Source: Rapana venosa (lineage: Eukaryota > Mollusca > Gastropoda > Neogastropoda > Muricidae). Taken from it: 64,000 bases of DNA. Shown in pieces: positions 1 to 11,800 of the stretch (position 1 is its first letter; each line of letters starts with the position of its first letter). A model generated the notes under the pieces. That model searched no databases. It was not told where the DNA came from and worked only from the letters and a program-made list of their open reading frames with translations. The DNA lies in contig CM054134.1 of assembly GCA_028751875.1 (NCBI GenBank), positions 42,660,594 through 42,724,593 of the forward strand. Reading direction: 5' to 3'. Both the position numbers and the translations under genes were made by a program.

Positions 1-164
1 GAATTTTAAGAAATTCCTCCATATTCCATCGATTTTTTTTAATTAAAAAAAAACAAACAAATTTTAAATCAGTTCTATTTTGACAAAGGACCCAAACATT
101 GTTATAATCATGCACTTGTTTTCTTTCACTGTTTGTTTGTGTATGTACATGGAAAAGGTACTGT

Positions 165-955
165 TAGAGGACTTGAAAGACGTGGGTTCGAATCCCATAA
201 GTCATAGGGATTTTTCGGACTTCATCGGCTCCCTACGCAGAGTGAGTGTGCTATCAGCTCACCTGGAAGACTGGGACCACACAGTTAAGCTCTTTACGGG
301 TGCGATTTTGAAAGTGTTGCTCAAATTACCTGACCAACACTGCAGGTGTCCGCATCTCTCGGGTCCGCAGGGATATATTATGATAGTAAGCAAGGAATCC
401 ATCCCTGCCAAATAGTCTAAAAGGCACATGCAGTCTAAAAGGCATAGCAGCAGCATTACATTACATCATCCTCATCATCAATAATCATGCAGTAAAAGAT
501 AGTTGTCTCTGATTTGGTGACCCTGGTTGCTCTGGTCTCGTGGAAACCTCAGTTTCAGTTTTCCCATACACTTCTATGCCTGTGGTGCGTCTGTGTCAAA
601 GCCTTCGGGGTTTGAGGTTCATGGGAGAAGGTCATTGGAGGGACGTTGTGGTCACCAGCCCTGGCGTGCGTCCCACTCAGTCTGGCTATGCAACTGAGCT
701 ATTACAGTCGTCAGTACAGGGTTTAGTAGGTGGGGTCCTGCGTATGTTAGCTCAGAACAGGCGCCACTGAACACCACCAAAATGACTCAGCAGCAGAGCA
801 GACCCCCCCCCCCCCCCCCCCTCCCTTTTACCGCTCTGGATGGGGTCCTCATGGCGCCCTGACAATGACAAATTCCCTGTGGCCTTCTGACCCTGAGGAT
901 GGACATTACGAATCTGGGGACGGCTGGGGTGGAGAGACTGAGATGAGAGCATGGG
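165..955 (+). repeat. tRNA-headed ~800 bp interspersed repeat, family A
   Basis: The head has a B-box-like GGTTCGAATCC at about 186-197. The body matches, in reverse orientation, 4815-5635 and 32560-33080: shared blocks include CAAATTACCTGACCAACACT, GGGTTTGAGGTTCA and TATGTTAGCTCAGAACAGGC. A poly-C run lies at 806-821. It is unusually long for a SINE. Confidence 0.75.
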
Positions 956-3657
956 AACATCAGGCCTACCCTAACGTTATAGAAGATGAGGCAGCAAAAA
1001 AAGAAGAAAAATGTTTAACAGGTTGCTGAAACACGAATCAGTGCAACCTGCTCTTACTTTGTGTTAAGAGTTCAAGCGTAAAACACACATTATTACGAAA
1101 TTATGTTAAATCTAACACAAATCTGAAACTACCTACCCACTCATCAGTCATGGCCAGAAGAATCCCCTTGATTAAAAAGAAACCAGTGTTTTTCGACGTC
1201 ATTGTTTTCCATCTTGGATCTTTTTGATGCTGAAATTTTGTGATTTACGTTCACAATAACTGTCTTAAACCAACATGGAGAAAACTATCCTAAGATATAA
1301 TGTCCTTGAATACATTTGTATTTGTGTTTACAGAGATCATCTGTTGTCATAAACTATGAATTTATTATTATTTTTTTACAAAAAAGGCAGAAAACAAGGA
1401 GGGGAGGGAGGGGAGTACAACTATATCTATTCATGCATAGACAAAATTATACAAGTTTAGTTACAAAGTGTTGTCACAGAATGCTAAAGCCTACCTGTTA
1501 CATGTTTAAAACAAACCATTGTTAGGTACATAGACCATTTGTTGTCACAATATACAGAAGAAAGACAGAAGTTAAGAAATCTGCAGAATGAAGTTATAAG
1601 GGATACAGTTGAGTACCAGTAGATCTAAGTCTTGCATATCAGATTCCCAATTGATGCATGAATGCATTGTTCACACATCTCCTTTATGAAAATAATACTC
1701 ATCCTGTGTCATATGCTCATTCTTTCCCCTTCTTTTAAAAACAATATATGTTCCCCCTTTCATTTAATAGATTTCATGACTGGGCATTTGAACAAATGAG
1801 GCAAGAAATATTATTCAAGGTTGAGTAATCACACTTTTTTTCTTTCTTCTTCTTGAATCAGTGCTGAGGTTGAATCTGCTTCTCCTTTCCCTGATCACAC
1901 TTCTTATCCTTCGCTGTTTACTACACCTTTGCTGTTCCTCAAGCACTTACCACAATGCCCGCAACCTCCTCCGTACGCATTGCTTCTGGGCTGACCTGGG
2001 CATTTTCCCTCCGTACTTGACTAGCACAAGTTCGACTGTTTGTTTAATTTCATATAAACCATCTGGCTGCAAGACGTATGGTTGGTTGCCAAATGACTAT
2101 GTTTTGGTCTTATGATTAACGTACGATTCATAATAATTCAAAATGGGAGACTACTGCACTTGTCTGGTTACATTTACGAAGCCTTTTGCAGGTTTTTCAG
2201 TGGTTTATTTAGTTGTGAAGTGTTGACTCTAATACGATATAAAAATTTTATACCAGCCCATTGTTTAATTAATGTGCTATGTACGGTCAGATGGTACCTG
2301 TTTTGTACTCATTTTCTCAGTCTTAGAGCACCACATGCACATCGTGTTTTCTCATTCTTAAAACGGTATCAGCTGTATTGGCGAAAGAGTTGTTTTTGTT
2401 ACCTGGAGAATGATTGGTTGTTCTGTCTGTGTCTGTGCTGACTGCTTGGTTTCATTGATTGTCATTTTTTGTAAAAAGAGCAATGCCGACAGGTTTGTTC
2501 ACTTCACATGGTTTTGTTTTTAATGCGGTTTATCAATTTGCTTTGGTTATGACACAGACTGGATCATCAGCTCACAATCTGTTTGCCTGGATGGTTAGTT
2601 TTCTCCAACTAATTCTGTTTTATTGCCCGACTTTGATACAGTATGGTTGGTCTTTTTTTTCTTCTTTTTTTTCTTTACCTTTATTTGCTGTCTTTACCAC
2701 AGCGTGGGTGATGATGATGTGACCTTGATGATGATAATGATGATGATGATGACGATGATAATGTACATTAATTCATGTATATATTATGATATCTTTCTCT
2801 ATACGGGTCAATTCGAGAATCAGTCAGCGCCTCCGGAGTTGGGGGCTTCGCACTTGATTATTCACGTTCACATGTTTCGTGGAAGGATCAACTGTGCAAG
2901 TCATGAAGTCTGTGGTAACGTTTGTGTTTGCTTTCCGAGAACCAGTCGTCCTTTGTCTCGTGCACTTGTCCTCTGTTGACTGAGATTGTGGTCTGCATCA
3001 TAGTAAAATGACGTCATTGCGTACCTTGATGTCATCACGTAATTTTTTTTTAATAGTTTGAGGGTTGAGGGGTTTAGAATGGTTTATTTGCATTCTTTTG
3101 AGGGCATCATGTATTTGTTTGTTTATTTGTATTTCAATCTCACTTTTCTTTTGGTTCACTTTTTTTTCATTTTTGTATTCATGTGATGCGTTCAGAGTCA
3201 ATCAGTGATACGTGTATAGATCAGTAAAATTGTATAATTGTTCTTCGAGAATCAAGGAAATGTTGAACCGTGAGTTGGTGCTGTTTTCCTTCTTTCTGTC
3301 TTACTCCTTTTCTTTCCACATCTGCTCGCTCATTTCCCCCTTCACTTCTTTCCTTTCTGTCTGATCTTTACAGAACATGATCCTGTCTTTCTTTCTCTGC
3401 CTATCTTTCAGTTCTTAATCTGAAGAAGCATGTATACTGACTGGACAGGAGAGAGCTAACGGCTCTAAATTTCTCAAGAACTAGGCATTTTACCAGCCCT
3501 GACCCGTCTCATGCAATCACACACCCAACCGTTGTCTGAAGGGCTCTTCAACAATTCCATAACTGGCAAACAAAACAAACAAAAGCCACCTCAATCCACC
3601 ATTACATCAGATATTAATTAAACTTGACACTAACGAGACCCACGAGAGAGCTGCGAA
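956..3657. other. Non-coding stretch, no gene recognised
   Basis: AT-rich sequence with a (GAT)n-like run at about 2706-2762 and T-rich tracts. ORFs up to 118 codons are present but show no family resemblance, biased composition or splice context. Confidence 0.5.
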
Positions 3658-4370
3658 ATTGCCTTGAAAGACGTTATCTTCAACTCAGTAAAGTGGCCAG
3701 AAAGGCATTATCTTCAACTCAGTAAAGTAGCCAGGCAGGCAGTTATCTTCAACTCAGTAAAGTGGCCAGGAAGGCATTATCTTCATTAGTAAAGTGGCCA
3801 GGAAGGCAGTTATCTTCAACTCAGTAAAGTGGCCAGGAAGGCAGTTATCTTCAACTCAGTAAAGTGGCCAGGAAGGCAGTTATCTTCAACTCAGTAAAGT
3901 GGCCAGGAAGGCAGTTATCTTCAACTCAATAAAGTGGCTAGGAAGGCATTTATCTTCAACTCAGTAAAGTGGCCAGGAAGGCAGTTATCTTCAACTCAGT
4001 AAAGTGGCCAGGAAGGCAGTTATCTTCATTAGTAAAGTGGCCAGGAAGGCATTATCTTCATTAGTAAAGTGGCCAGGAAGGCAGTTATCTTCAACTCAGT
4101 AAAGTGGCCAGAACGGCATTATCTTCAACTGAGTAAAGTGGCCAGAAAGGCATTATCTTCAACTGAGTAAAGTGGCCAGAAAGGCAGTTATCTTCAACTC
4201 AGTAAAGTGGCCAGGCAGGCAGTTATCTTCAACTCAGTAAAGTGGCCAGGAAGGCAGTTATCTTCAACTTAGTAAAGTGGCCAGGAAGGCATTATCTTCA
4301 TTAGTAAAGTGGCCAGGAAGGCATTGTCTTCATTAGTAAAGTGGCCAGGAAGGCATTATCTTCATCTTCT
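3658..4370 (+). repeat. 35-bp minisatellite, about 20 copies
   Basis: Unit TTATCTTCAACTCAGTAAAG plus TGGCCAGGAAGGCAG, 32-35 bp long. Long and short variants (TTCAACTCAG versus TTCATTAG) alternate irregularly, which suggests repeated unequal exchange. It lies in non-coding sequence. Confidence 0.92.
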
Positions 4371-4814
4371 GGACTGAGCTGGTGATATGAGCCTGGGCGG
4401 GAACACCAAAGACACAGACAAGTGGCAGCATTAGTTTCAGCATTTGTAACCAAACCATGGCTTGTGTGATTCCAGAAAATAATGTTCAGCAACTAGTATT
4501 TCTGCCCATACTTTTGCAAGGGTAAAAAAGCCCCAGTCAATTTGGAGATGGCAGGAAAGTGTGTTTTACATATGCTTTGATGTGTAGTGGTTAAAAAAAA
4601 CCCTTAAAACTCAATTAAAATTGTTTTTAAAATCCAATCTAAAAGGAATGAAAAAAACCTTCCTAATTCGAGGCTGAATCTGTTTTATGTAAAGAAGAAA
4701 GGAATTTTTTTTTTATTGTAAGAAAAAAGTTAAAAACAATAGAAGTAAGGCCACTGACGTATTATTTTTTTGTTTTGGTGGGGATTTTTGAAGCATCATC
4801 TTCTGTGACATTCT

Positions 4815-5635
4815 TATTCCTCTATTCCCAAGTTGCTCATTTGAAACATTCCACCCTAGCCATACCCAGATTCATGTTGCATCCTCAGAGTCAGAAGTCC
4901 ATAGGGAGCCCCTCAGTGTCAGGCCGCCATGCAGCCACCAGCCAGAGGTGTCCTGCACTGCTGCTGAGTCACTGGTGATGTTCAGTGAAGCCTGTTCTGA
5001 GCTAACATATGCAGGACACCCCCTAATGAGCCTCCTACTGATGATGGCTGTAGTTCAGTTGCAGAGTCAGACTGAGTGGGACACCCAACCGGGGTGGTGA
5101 CCACCACAAACATCCCTCCAGTAACCCTCTCCTGTGAACCTCAAACCCTGAGGGCTTGGACACAAACTCACCACAGGCACACAAGTGTATGGGGAATCCA
5201 AAGCTGAGGTCACCATGAAACCAGAGCAACCCAAGCCACTGAAATAAGAGACAATTTTCTTTTATTGCTTGATTATTAGTGATGATGATGTAATGGTGTT
5301 GTTATGGACGTGCATGTGCTCTGAGACTACTTGACAGCTGCATTTGCTTACTTTCGTAATAAATCCTAGTATCAACTGGGCCCAAGAGATACCAAGACCT
5401 GCAGTGTTGGTCAGGTAATTTGAGCAAGCACACTCTCAAAATCACATCCATAGATAGGATGAAACTCGACTGTGTGGTCCCGGTCTTCCCAATGAGCCCA
5501 AAGCACACTCACTCTGGGTAGGAGCTGGCCAGAGTCCAAAAAATCCCTACGACTCCTATGGTATCCAAACCCACAACCTTCCAGTTCATAATCCAAGACA
5601 CTAACTGCTGCGCCATGGCAACTGGTCCACTTTCA
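4815..5635 (-). repeat. tRNA-headed ~800 bp interspersed repeat, family A, full copy
   Basis: The minus-strand head contains an A-box-like TGGCGCAGCAGTTAGTG near 5617-5600 and a B-box-like GGTTTGGATACC near 5570. It then follows the same body as 165-955 through to the end near the (T)n and AT-rich segment at 4750. Best copy for defining the family. Confidence 0.78.
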
Positions 5636-5689
5636 TAGTTGAACCCGGGTCAAAGGTGCCGAGGCAGGTATTTTATCTGTTGCACTACT

Positions 5690-5985
5690 GACACTTTTTT
5701 TGTGTGTGTAATCCTTGGCTAGAGCTCCAATGTTCACTAATGGTGAGATTTTGTACAGGCTAAATGGGTTTTACCATGTATGCAAGATGTTTTGCTTGCA
5801 TTCATAATGGGATCTTGGTGTATAGTCTCACCTGAAGGACTATGTAGGGAGTGGAGTGGGTACTGATGTTAACACTCCAGGGGGAAAAATGCCCTCAACC
5901 AGGTGTTGCAGTGGTGGCTCAAACCTTGATCGTGAGCTCAGTGCTCTAACCGCTTGGTTATCCTGCCCCAAGACACAAGCCATGA
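5690..5985 (-). repeat. tRNA-headed SINE, family B
   Basis: The minus-strand head is GGATAACCAAGCGGTTAGAG (A-box-like), followed further in by the family core GAGACTATACACCAAGATCC. It shares this core with copies at 6675, 9008, 15100, 16535, 17270, 21880 and 58190. Confidence 0.7.
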
Positions 5986-6674
5986 AATGCTCCCTTGTCG
6001 TCTGTCAGGCCGATGTGGATTGAGCTGACTCTTGTATGACCTTAGCAACTTAAGTAGACCTTACCTACAACAGTTGCAGGGGGGGGGGGGGGAAGTATAA
6101 AGTAACACAACACAATAAGGTATAAGGTTAGAGAGAGAGAGAGAGTGTGTGTGTGTGTGTGTGTACGTGTGAGGGGAGGTGGACAAAGGTCAGCTATATG
6201 AGGAAGAAAATACAAACACACAGGCTGTGAACAAAACCGAAAATAAGACTTTTATTCATCTTGCCCAAGACACTAGAAATCTGCTAGTTGGAATAATTTC
6301 CACAGGAAATTTCCAGAAACACAACATTATTCACAAAAACCACTGTTAACAAATATTCCAACCATTATATAAACAACCATTGACACCAACTTTCATGCTG
6401 AAGCAACGTTGTATACTTAAGCCTGATACTCTTCTTTCCAATACATGGCATTTTGCACTGTGAAAATAAAATAAAATTAACTCATGGAGGCGGATCCAGC
6501 CTTAAAATCAATGACCTCTTTAAAAAATAAAAGACAAAGAATATAAAATAAATGAATTTCTTCTTCAAATGATTAGGTGTGCTACCTAATTCAAGCTGTC
6601 TGAAAAGAAAATCCAAGGTGGAATCTGAGGCCAGGTGGTCAGGGGTTATTCTACCGCCCTAGCACTCAATGGCC

Positions 6675-6955
6675 TTTATACAGACTTTTCCTAATGTGCA
6701 AAGTGCATGCATGTTCATGTTGTCCATACCATTGGCCTCCACTAACTACCTGCTTTATGAAGGATGGATAGGTTCTTCATGTGTGTGCACGATGTTATAT
6801 GCATGCATTCACACATGGGATCTCTGTGTATAGTCTCTTCTGAAGTACTTGTAGGGGAACAAACACTCGGTGAGGACTGAGACCCCCACCTCCAAATGAC
6901 ACCTGATCATGGGTCCAAAGCTCTAACCACTGACTAGCTGCTCTTATCAGCTAAG
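6675..6955 (-). repeat. tRNA-headed SINE, family B, diverged
   Basis: Same order of blocks as 9008-9366: head with TAGTCAGTGGTTAGAGC, core GAGACTATACACAGAGATCC. Diverged and lacking a clean 3' tail. Confidence 0.6.
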
Positions 6956-7049
6956 ATGGTGCCACCTCTACACTATATTTTCTTTTCTCTTTTTTCAGAT
7001 CATGCCTCTTCCTTCTCTAAGGTGATCACACCTTATTAAAAAGTAAGGG

Positions 7050-7325
7050 TGTCCCATAACCTATGTGGTCATAGGGGAGTGAGACATCAGAGACCTCAGC
7101 TTCTCCAGGGGGCCAGCATTTTGAGGGTGGCACCTATCTGCTCTCCCTCGCTGCTTTACCTTCCCTGACCCTAAAGAAGCAGGTACCCATTTACAGCTGG
7201 GTGAACTGGGGGACTGTACTGAAGCCAAGACGCGCAAACGGTCACCCATCAAGTGGTAACCATGTTCAATGCTGCTTAACCTTAGCTGAGGAAAGCGAGT
7301 GCTCTGACCACTGAGCTATCCCATC
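7050..7325 (-). repeat. Composite SINE with tRNA-like head followed by a 5S-rRNA-like segment
   Basis: Minus strand: head GGATAGCTCAGTGGTCAGAG region (A-box-like) at about 7325-7300. Then at about 7280-7228 a segment reading GGTTAAGCAGC, GGTTACCACTTGATGGGTGA, CCG, which follows the 3' half of 5S rRNA (AAGTTAAGCA..., GGTTAGTACTTGGATGGGTGA). An unrelated body follows. Confidence 0.6.
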
Positions 7326-8618
7326 CCCTATTACAAAGAAACAAAACAAAACAAAATAAGATGAACAATAAGATTAACACATTAATAAACAATTCAGACC
7401 ACCACAGATCACAGTTTGTGGCCAGACTTACATTCATAAAATTAACAAAAAGGTATTTGCAGGACCAAGTATGACACATATACCAACCACTATCTGCCAC
7501 ACTGAAAACGAATTAAGTTTTTTTAGTCACCAAATCTGCCAAACAAGACAACAACAACAAATCCCATAACAACAACAACAACAAAATCCCATAAAACTCT
7601 TATTCTCTTTAGAATTGAACCCTGTTAAAAAGAAATTCAAATCATAGCGTTGCAAACTTATCAGCATGACTAGGCACTACAGCTTTTCCTTTCTTGAGCA
7701 AATACAGTCTACTTTCTTATTTCTTGTATACATTGCTTCATGACATAATACACACTGTTAAGTCCTATACAGCATAAACAAGTCTCCAATTGTAAGCATA
7801 TGTGTATCTTTCCTCTGTAATGCACAAGAGATGCATGCAAATATGCACACATACACACATATGCACATACTCAGCTATAATCACATTTTATGAAGATACA
7901 AAATAAAAGTGAACAAATGAACTTAGATGTACATACTCAAGTATGTGCACACACACTCACACTCACATGTACACACACACAATTAAGCCTATACATTGTC
8001 ACGGTAAATTGACTTAAGCCTCGTCAACTAAACTGGAACTTAATACAAACAAACAAAATCAGCAATCTTTCCCCAACTCTGGGAATCCCACAAGTCTTTT
8101 AGGCATGATTAATCTAACACACACAAGAGGCAGTTTCATGATTAGGGTCCACTTCCACAATGTCCACAAGAAAAAGCAAAAAAATCTCAGTTGTTATAGT
8201 ACATTATGTAAGAGAACATGGATGCATGAGAATGTGTATATGTCAAGAACTATGCAGGTGCATGTGTGAGTCAGTCAATCAACAGGCACCCATGTGTCTT
8301 AGTATGGGTGTTTGTCTGTATCCATGATTGTGTGGTTTAATAATGGTGTCCATGTGTCAAACAGTATTGTGTGTGTGTACGTGAGTGCATGCATGCGTGT
8401 GTGTCTGAGTAAGTAACGAGCATGAACGTGCACCAGCTTGTGCAAGGTAAGAACATTAGCTGCTCCAAAACTGATTTTTAAGTTCAAACTTTTTCCTCCA
8501 TCACAACTCTGATTTTTAAAAAAAAAAATCAATGAAAAGGAAGCACAGCTGCTTTTCACATTACACACACACACACACGCACGCACACACACACAGAGCA
8601 TTTCTCTCCTTCCAGTTT

Positions 8619-8871
8619 CTAAACATCCTCCACATATCGGCCAGTCAACTTCTTCAGAACCCACAATGTTTCTTTCGTTTTGACGTGAACAAAGGGAAAG
8701 GTTGTCCAGGACAGGGCCAGCCCAGCATAGGACGCCCGGGTGTGCACGATGGTGTGGCTGGAGGCATAGGGAGCCAGCTCCGCGCGGCTGTCTGACAGCG
8801 CCCCTACCATCAGGTGCGTGAAGGACATCATCTCCCTGCCCCCTGGTTCCAGGTCTTCCGTTTTGTTGTAG
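8619..8871 (-). CDS. ALG12: ALG12 exon 9 and stop codon
   Basis: Last coding exon: [20 protein letters not shown] to [10 protein letters not shown], then TAG at 8621-8619. The acceptor TCCTCACAG lies next to a minisatellite. The C-terminal tail is less conserved than the core, as expected for the family. Confidence 0.92.
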
Positions 8872-11800
8872 CTGTGAGGACAACATAACACAGAGGATAT
8901 TAAGTATAGATGTTAGAAGAATGTAACACAAAGGATATCAATTACAGATGTTAGAAGAACGTAACTCAAAAGGATATTACAGATGTTAGAAAAACGTAGC
9001 ACAAAGGATATCTTATTTATTTATTTATTTTATTCTTGTATATCAAGGATAATGGAATAAGCACTTATGTGCTTTTTTACATCCAGTCCCCATGTGTATG
9101 CCGTTTTGTAAATTCTGTCATCTGTTCCCATCGGCACACAATGGCCTACTCTTAGGAAAAGCAGAACATGATTTAACGTGCGCAAGATGTCCTGCCTGCA
9201 TTCGCACATGGGGCCTCGGTTTATAGTCTCATCCGAAGGACTTTGGGGAAAGTGGAGTCTGCACTGATGTTAACTCCAGGGGAAAATATCCCCTTGAACA
9301 GGAATCGAACCCGGGTCGTCAGATTGTGTGTGCAATGTTCTAACCACTAGGCTATCCTGTCTCCCGTCGAGATATCATAGCTGTTAGAAGAACACAACAC
9401 AAAGCATACTATAGATGTCAGAAGAACATAACACAAACATAACACAAAGCATATTATAGCTGTTACAAGAACATAACACAAAGCATACTATAAATTTTTA
9501 AAGAACACAACACAAAACTTTATAGATGCTAGAGCCTAACAAAACATTAAAGCTGTCAGAAGAACATAAGACAAAACATGAGAGATGTTAGAAGAACATA
9601 ACACAAAGCATATTATAGATGTTGGAAGAACATAACACAAAGCATATTTTAGACGTTAGAAGACCATAACACAAAACATTATATAGATGTTAGAAGAACA
9701 TAACACAAATAGCTATTGGAAGAACATAACACATGCTATTGACCAACATTTAAGTTTAGGACAAGGAGGGACTTTAGGTGTTTGGGTCATATATAATATT
9801 TTATTTAAAAACATCAACATATATGTAAGATACCGGCATTTAAAGACTCTTATGAGCCTGAGTCAGAAGGGTGCAAAATGCCCGCAAGAGCAAGAAGGGT
9901 CAAGCAAGACAGGTATGAGAGAGTAAGATCAGGTCAAGCTGCCAGCATACTGCACGAGGCGAGCCAGTTCTGATTCTGGAACATCAGGTGAAGCTGCCCC
10001 CCACCCACCCACAGCATAAGAAATCACACTCACTTTTCTGCCCATGTTTATCAAAATAAAAAGAATAAAGAAAAAGAGAGAGACATGCACACACACAGCC
10101 TTACATACAAAGAGAACATAAATAATAATAATAATAAATGGAACTTATATAGCGCTATATCTTGCAAAGACAAATCAAAGCGCATGCATTCAACCTAATC
10201 TTACACAGTCATGCAATCAATGATAAATAATCAAAAGTTTAAACAAACAGATATTTACAAACATGGTGCAATGCAGACAAAATCTATGAAATAAAGTTTC
10301 GATAGTCAAATGTTTTTCAAAAGCACACATACACTCGCACAGGCCGTATACTTTAGCAGGGTGATAGAACATGGGTTAGATATGAAACAGGAGGGGGGGA
10401 AGTCTTAGGTTTGAAATAAATATGTCTTGAGGCTGGATTTAGAAGTGTCATAACTAGGTTTCTGGCGAAGAGAGAGAGGAAGGTTGTTCCAGATGGATGG
10501 ACCAGAAATAGAGAATGAGCGGCGGCCAACAGTGGATTGGTTGAATCTAGGTATTCGTAGGCACAAGGTATCTGCAGTAGAGCGGAGGGAACGTGAAGGA
10601 GTGTACAGGTTAAGACATTCACATAGGTAGGAGGGTGCAGTTTTGTGGAGACATTTGTAACAGAGGGTACTGATCTTATAATCTACTCTCTGTGGCACAG
10701 GCAGCCAGTGGAGAGATCGCAAGAAAGGGGTAATGTGCTCAGATTTTTTCTTTCCGAGAACTAGTCGAGCTGCAGAGTTTTGTATATGTTGAAGGGAGTG
10801 GATAGATGTTGCTGGCAGACCAGCTAAAAGAGAATTGCAATAGTCCAGATGTGAGAGAATGAGAGAAGTGACAAGTTTGGCTGTTGCATCAGTGGACAGG
10901 TACTTTCGAATTGCACTAATACGCCGTAATTGATAGTAGCACGACTGACAGGTCTGGGTGATTAATTTTTTCATAGAGAGTGTGTTGTCGATAACGACAC
11001 CTAGATACTTCACGGAAGTGGATAAAGGGACTGATGTATTGCCGAGTTCTATTGAAGTTGTTGTAATGGAAGAGAGTTTGTGTTTGGTCCCTACAAGCAT
11101 GGCTTCGGTTTTATCTGCGTTTAACTGTAACTTGTTTTGTATCATCCAGTTTTGGATATCTTGAAAGCAGTAGGCCATCTTTGTCAAGAGAGAAGGCAGA
11201 TTTTCAGGTGTAACACTACTTTGAATCTGAGAGTCATCTGCATAAAAGTGATGGTTTATATGATGACGGTTTATTATATGTGATAGTGGAGCAGTATAGA
11301 GAGTGAAAAGAACAGGGCCGAGAACTGATCCCTGTGGGACACCACATTCCAGTTTGGCAGGTATTGACTGTATGGTTGTTTTCTACTTACGTCCATGAAG
11401 GGTTGAGCTGGGTGAAGCGTGACACCCCTGTCTGGGCAGTATACACATCAATGTGCACGTTGACATCTGAAATGGCACACACAGTTCACCAGCATTTTGT
11501 GATTACAGCATGAAAAGTGTGTGTATGTATGCATGCGTGCGTGCGTGCACGTGTGTGTGTGTGTGTGCAAAAATACAGAGAAAATATGTTTGTTCTGAGG
11601 AAAGTGGGTTCTTACTGTCTGTGAACAGTTAATTTCTGACATTTGAAGAAGTCTTTGGTGACTATTAAAGAGATATGGAAAGAAATGGTTCAGAACTGAA
11701 TGAAAAGCCTCTCGTGGAGATAAGAATATTTCAACATAGAACAAAATAAGAAAATCACTCCAAATTTTTCCCTTTGAGTTAAAAACTTTTTTTATCGTCA

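Larger units (their letters stand above)
6240..8618 (-). other. Probable ALG12 3' UTR
   Basis: No gene is seen here. The stretch follows the ALG12 stop. On the minus strand an AATAAA hexamer sits at 6256-6251 and is a plausible poly(A) signal, which would make the UTR about 2.4 kb. It contains (CA)n runs near 8385-8405 and 8560-8600 and two tRNA-headed SINEs (about 7050-7325 and 6675-6955). Transcript extent is inference. Confidence 0.4.

Noticed and set aside
186..200. Functional tRNA gene
   Set aside because: B-box-like motifs are present in many repeat heads but no complete cloverleaf was seen; they are SINE promoters.
3658..4370. CRISPR-like array
   Set aside because: Units are contiguous without unique spacers and the genome is eukaryotic; this is a minisatellite.
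8299..8931. 210-codon minus-strand ORF as a separate gene
   Set aside because: It overlaps the ALG12 last exon in another frame and its composition follows the (GT)n tracts.
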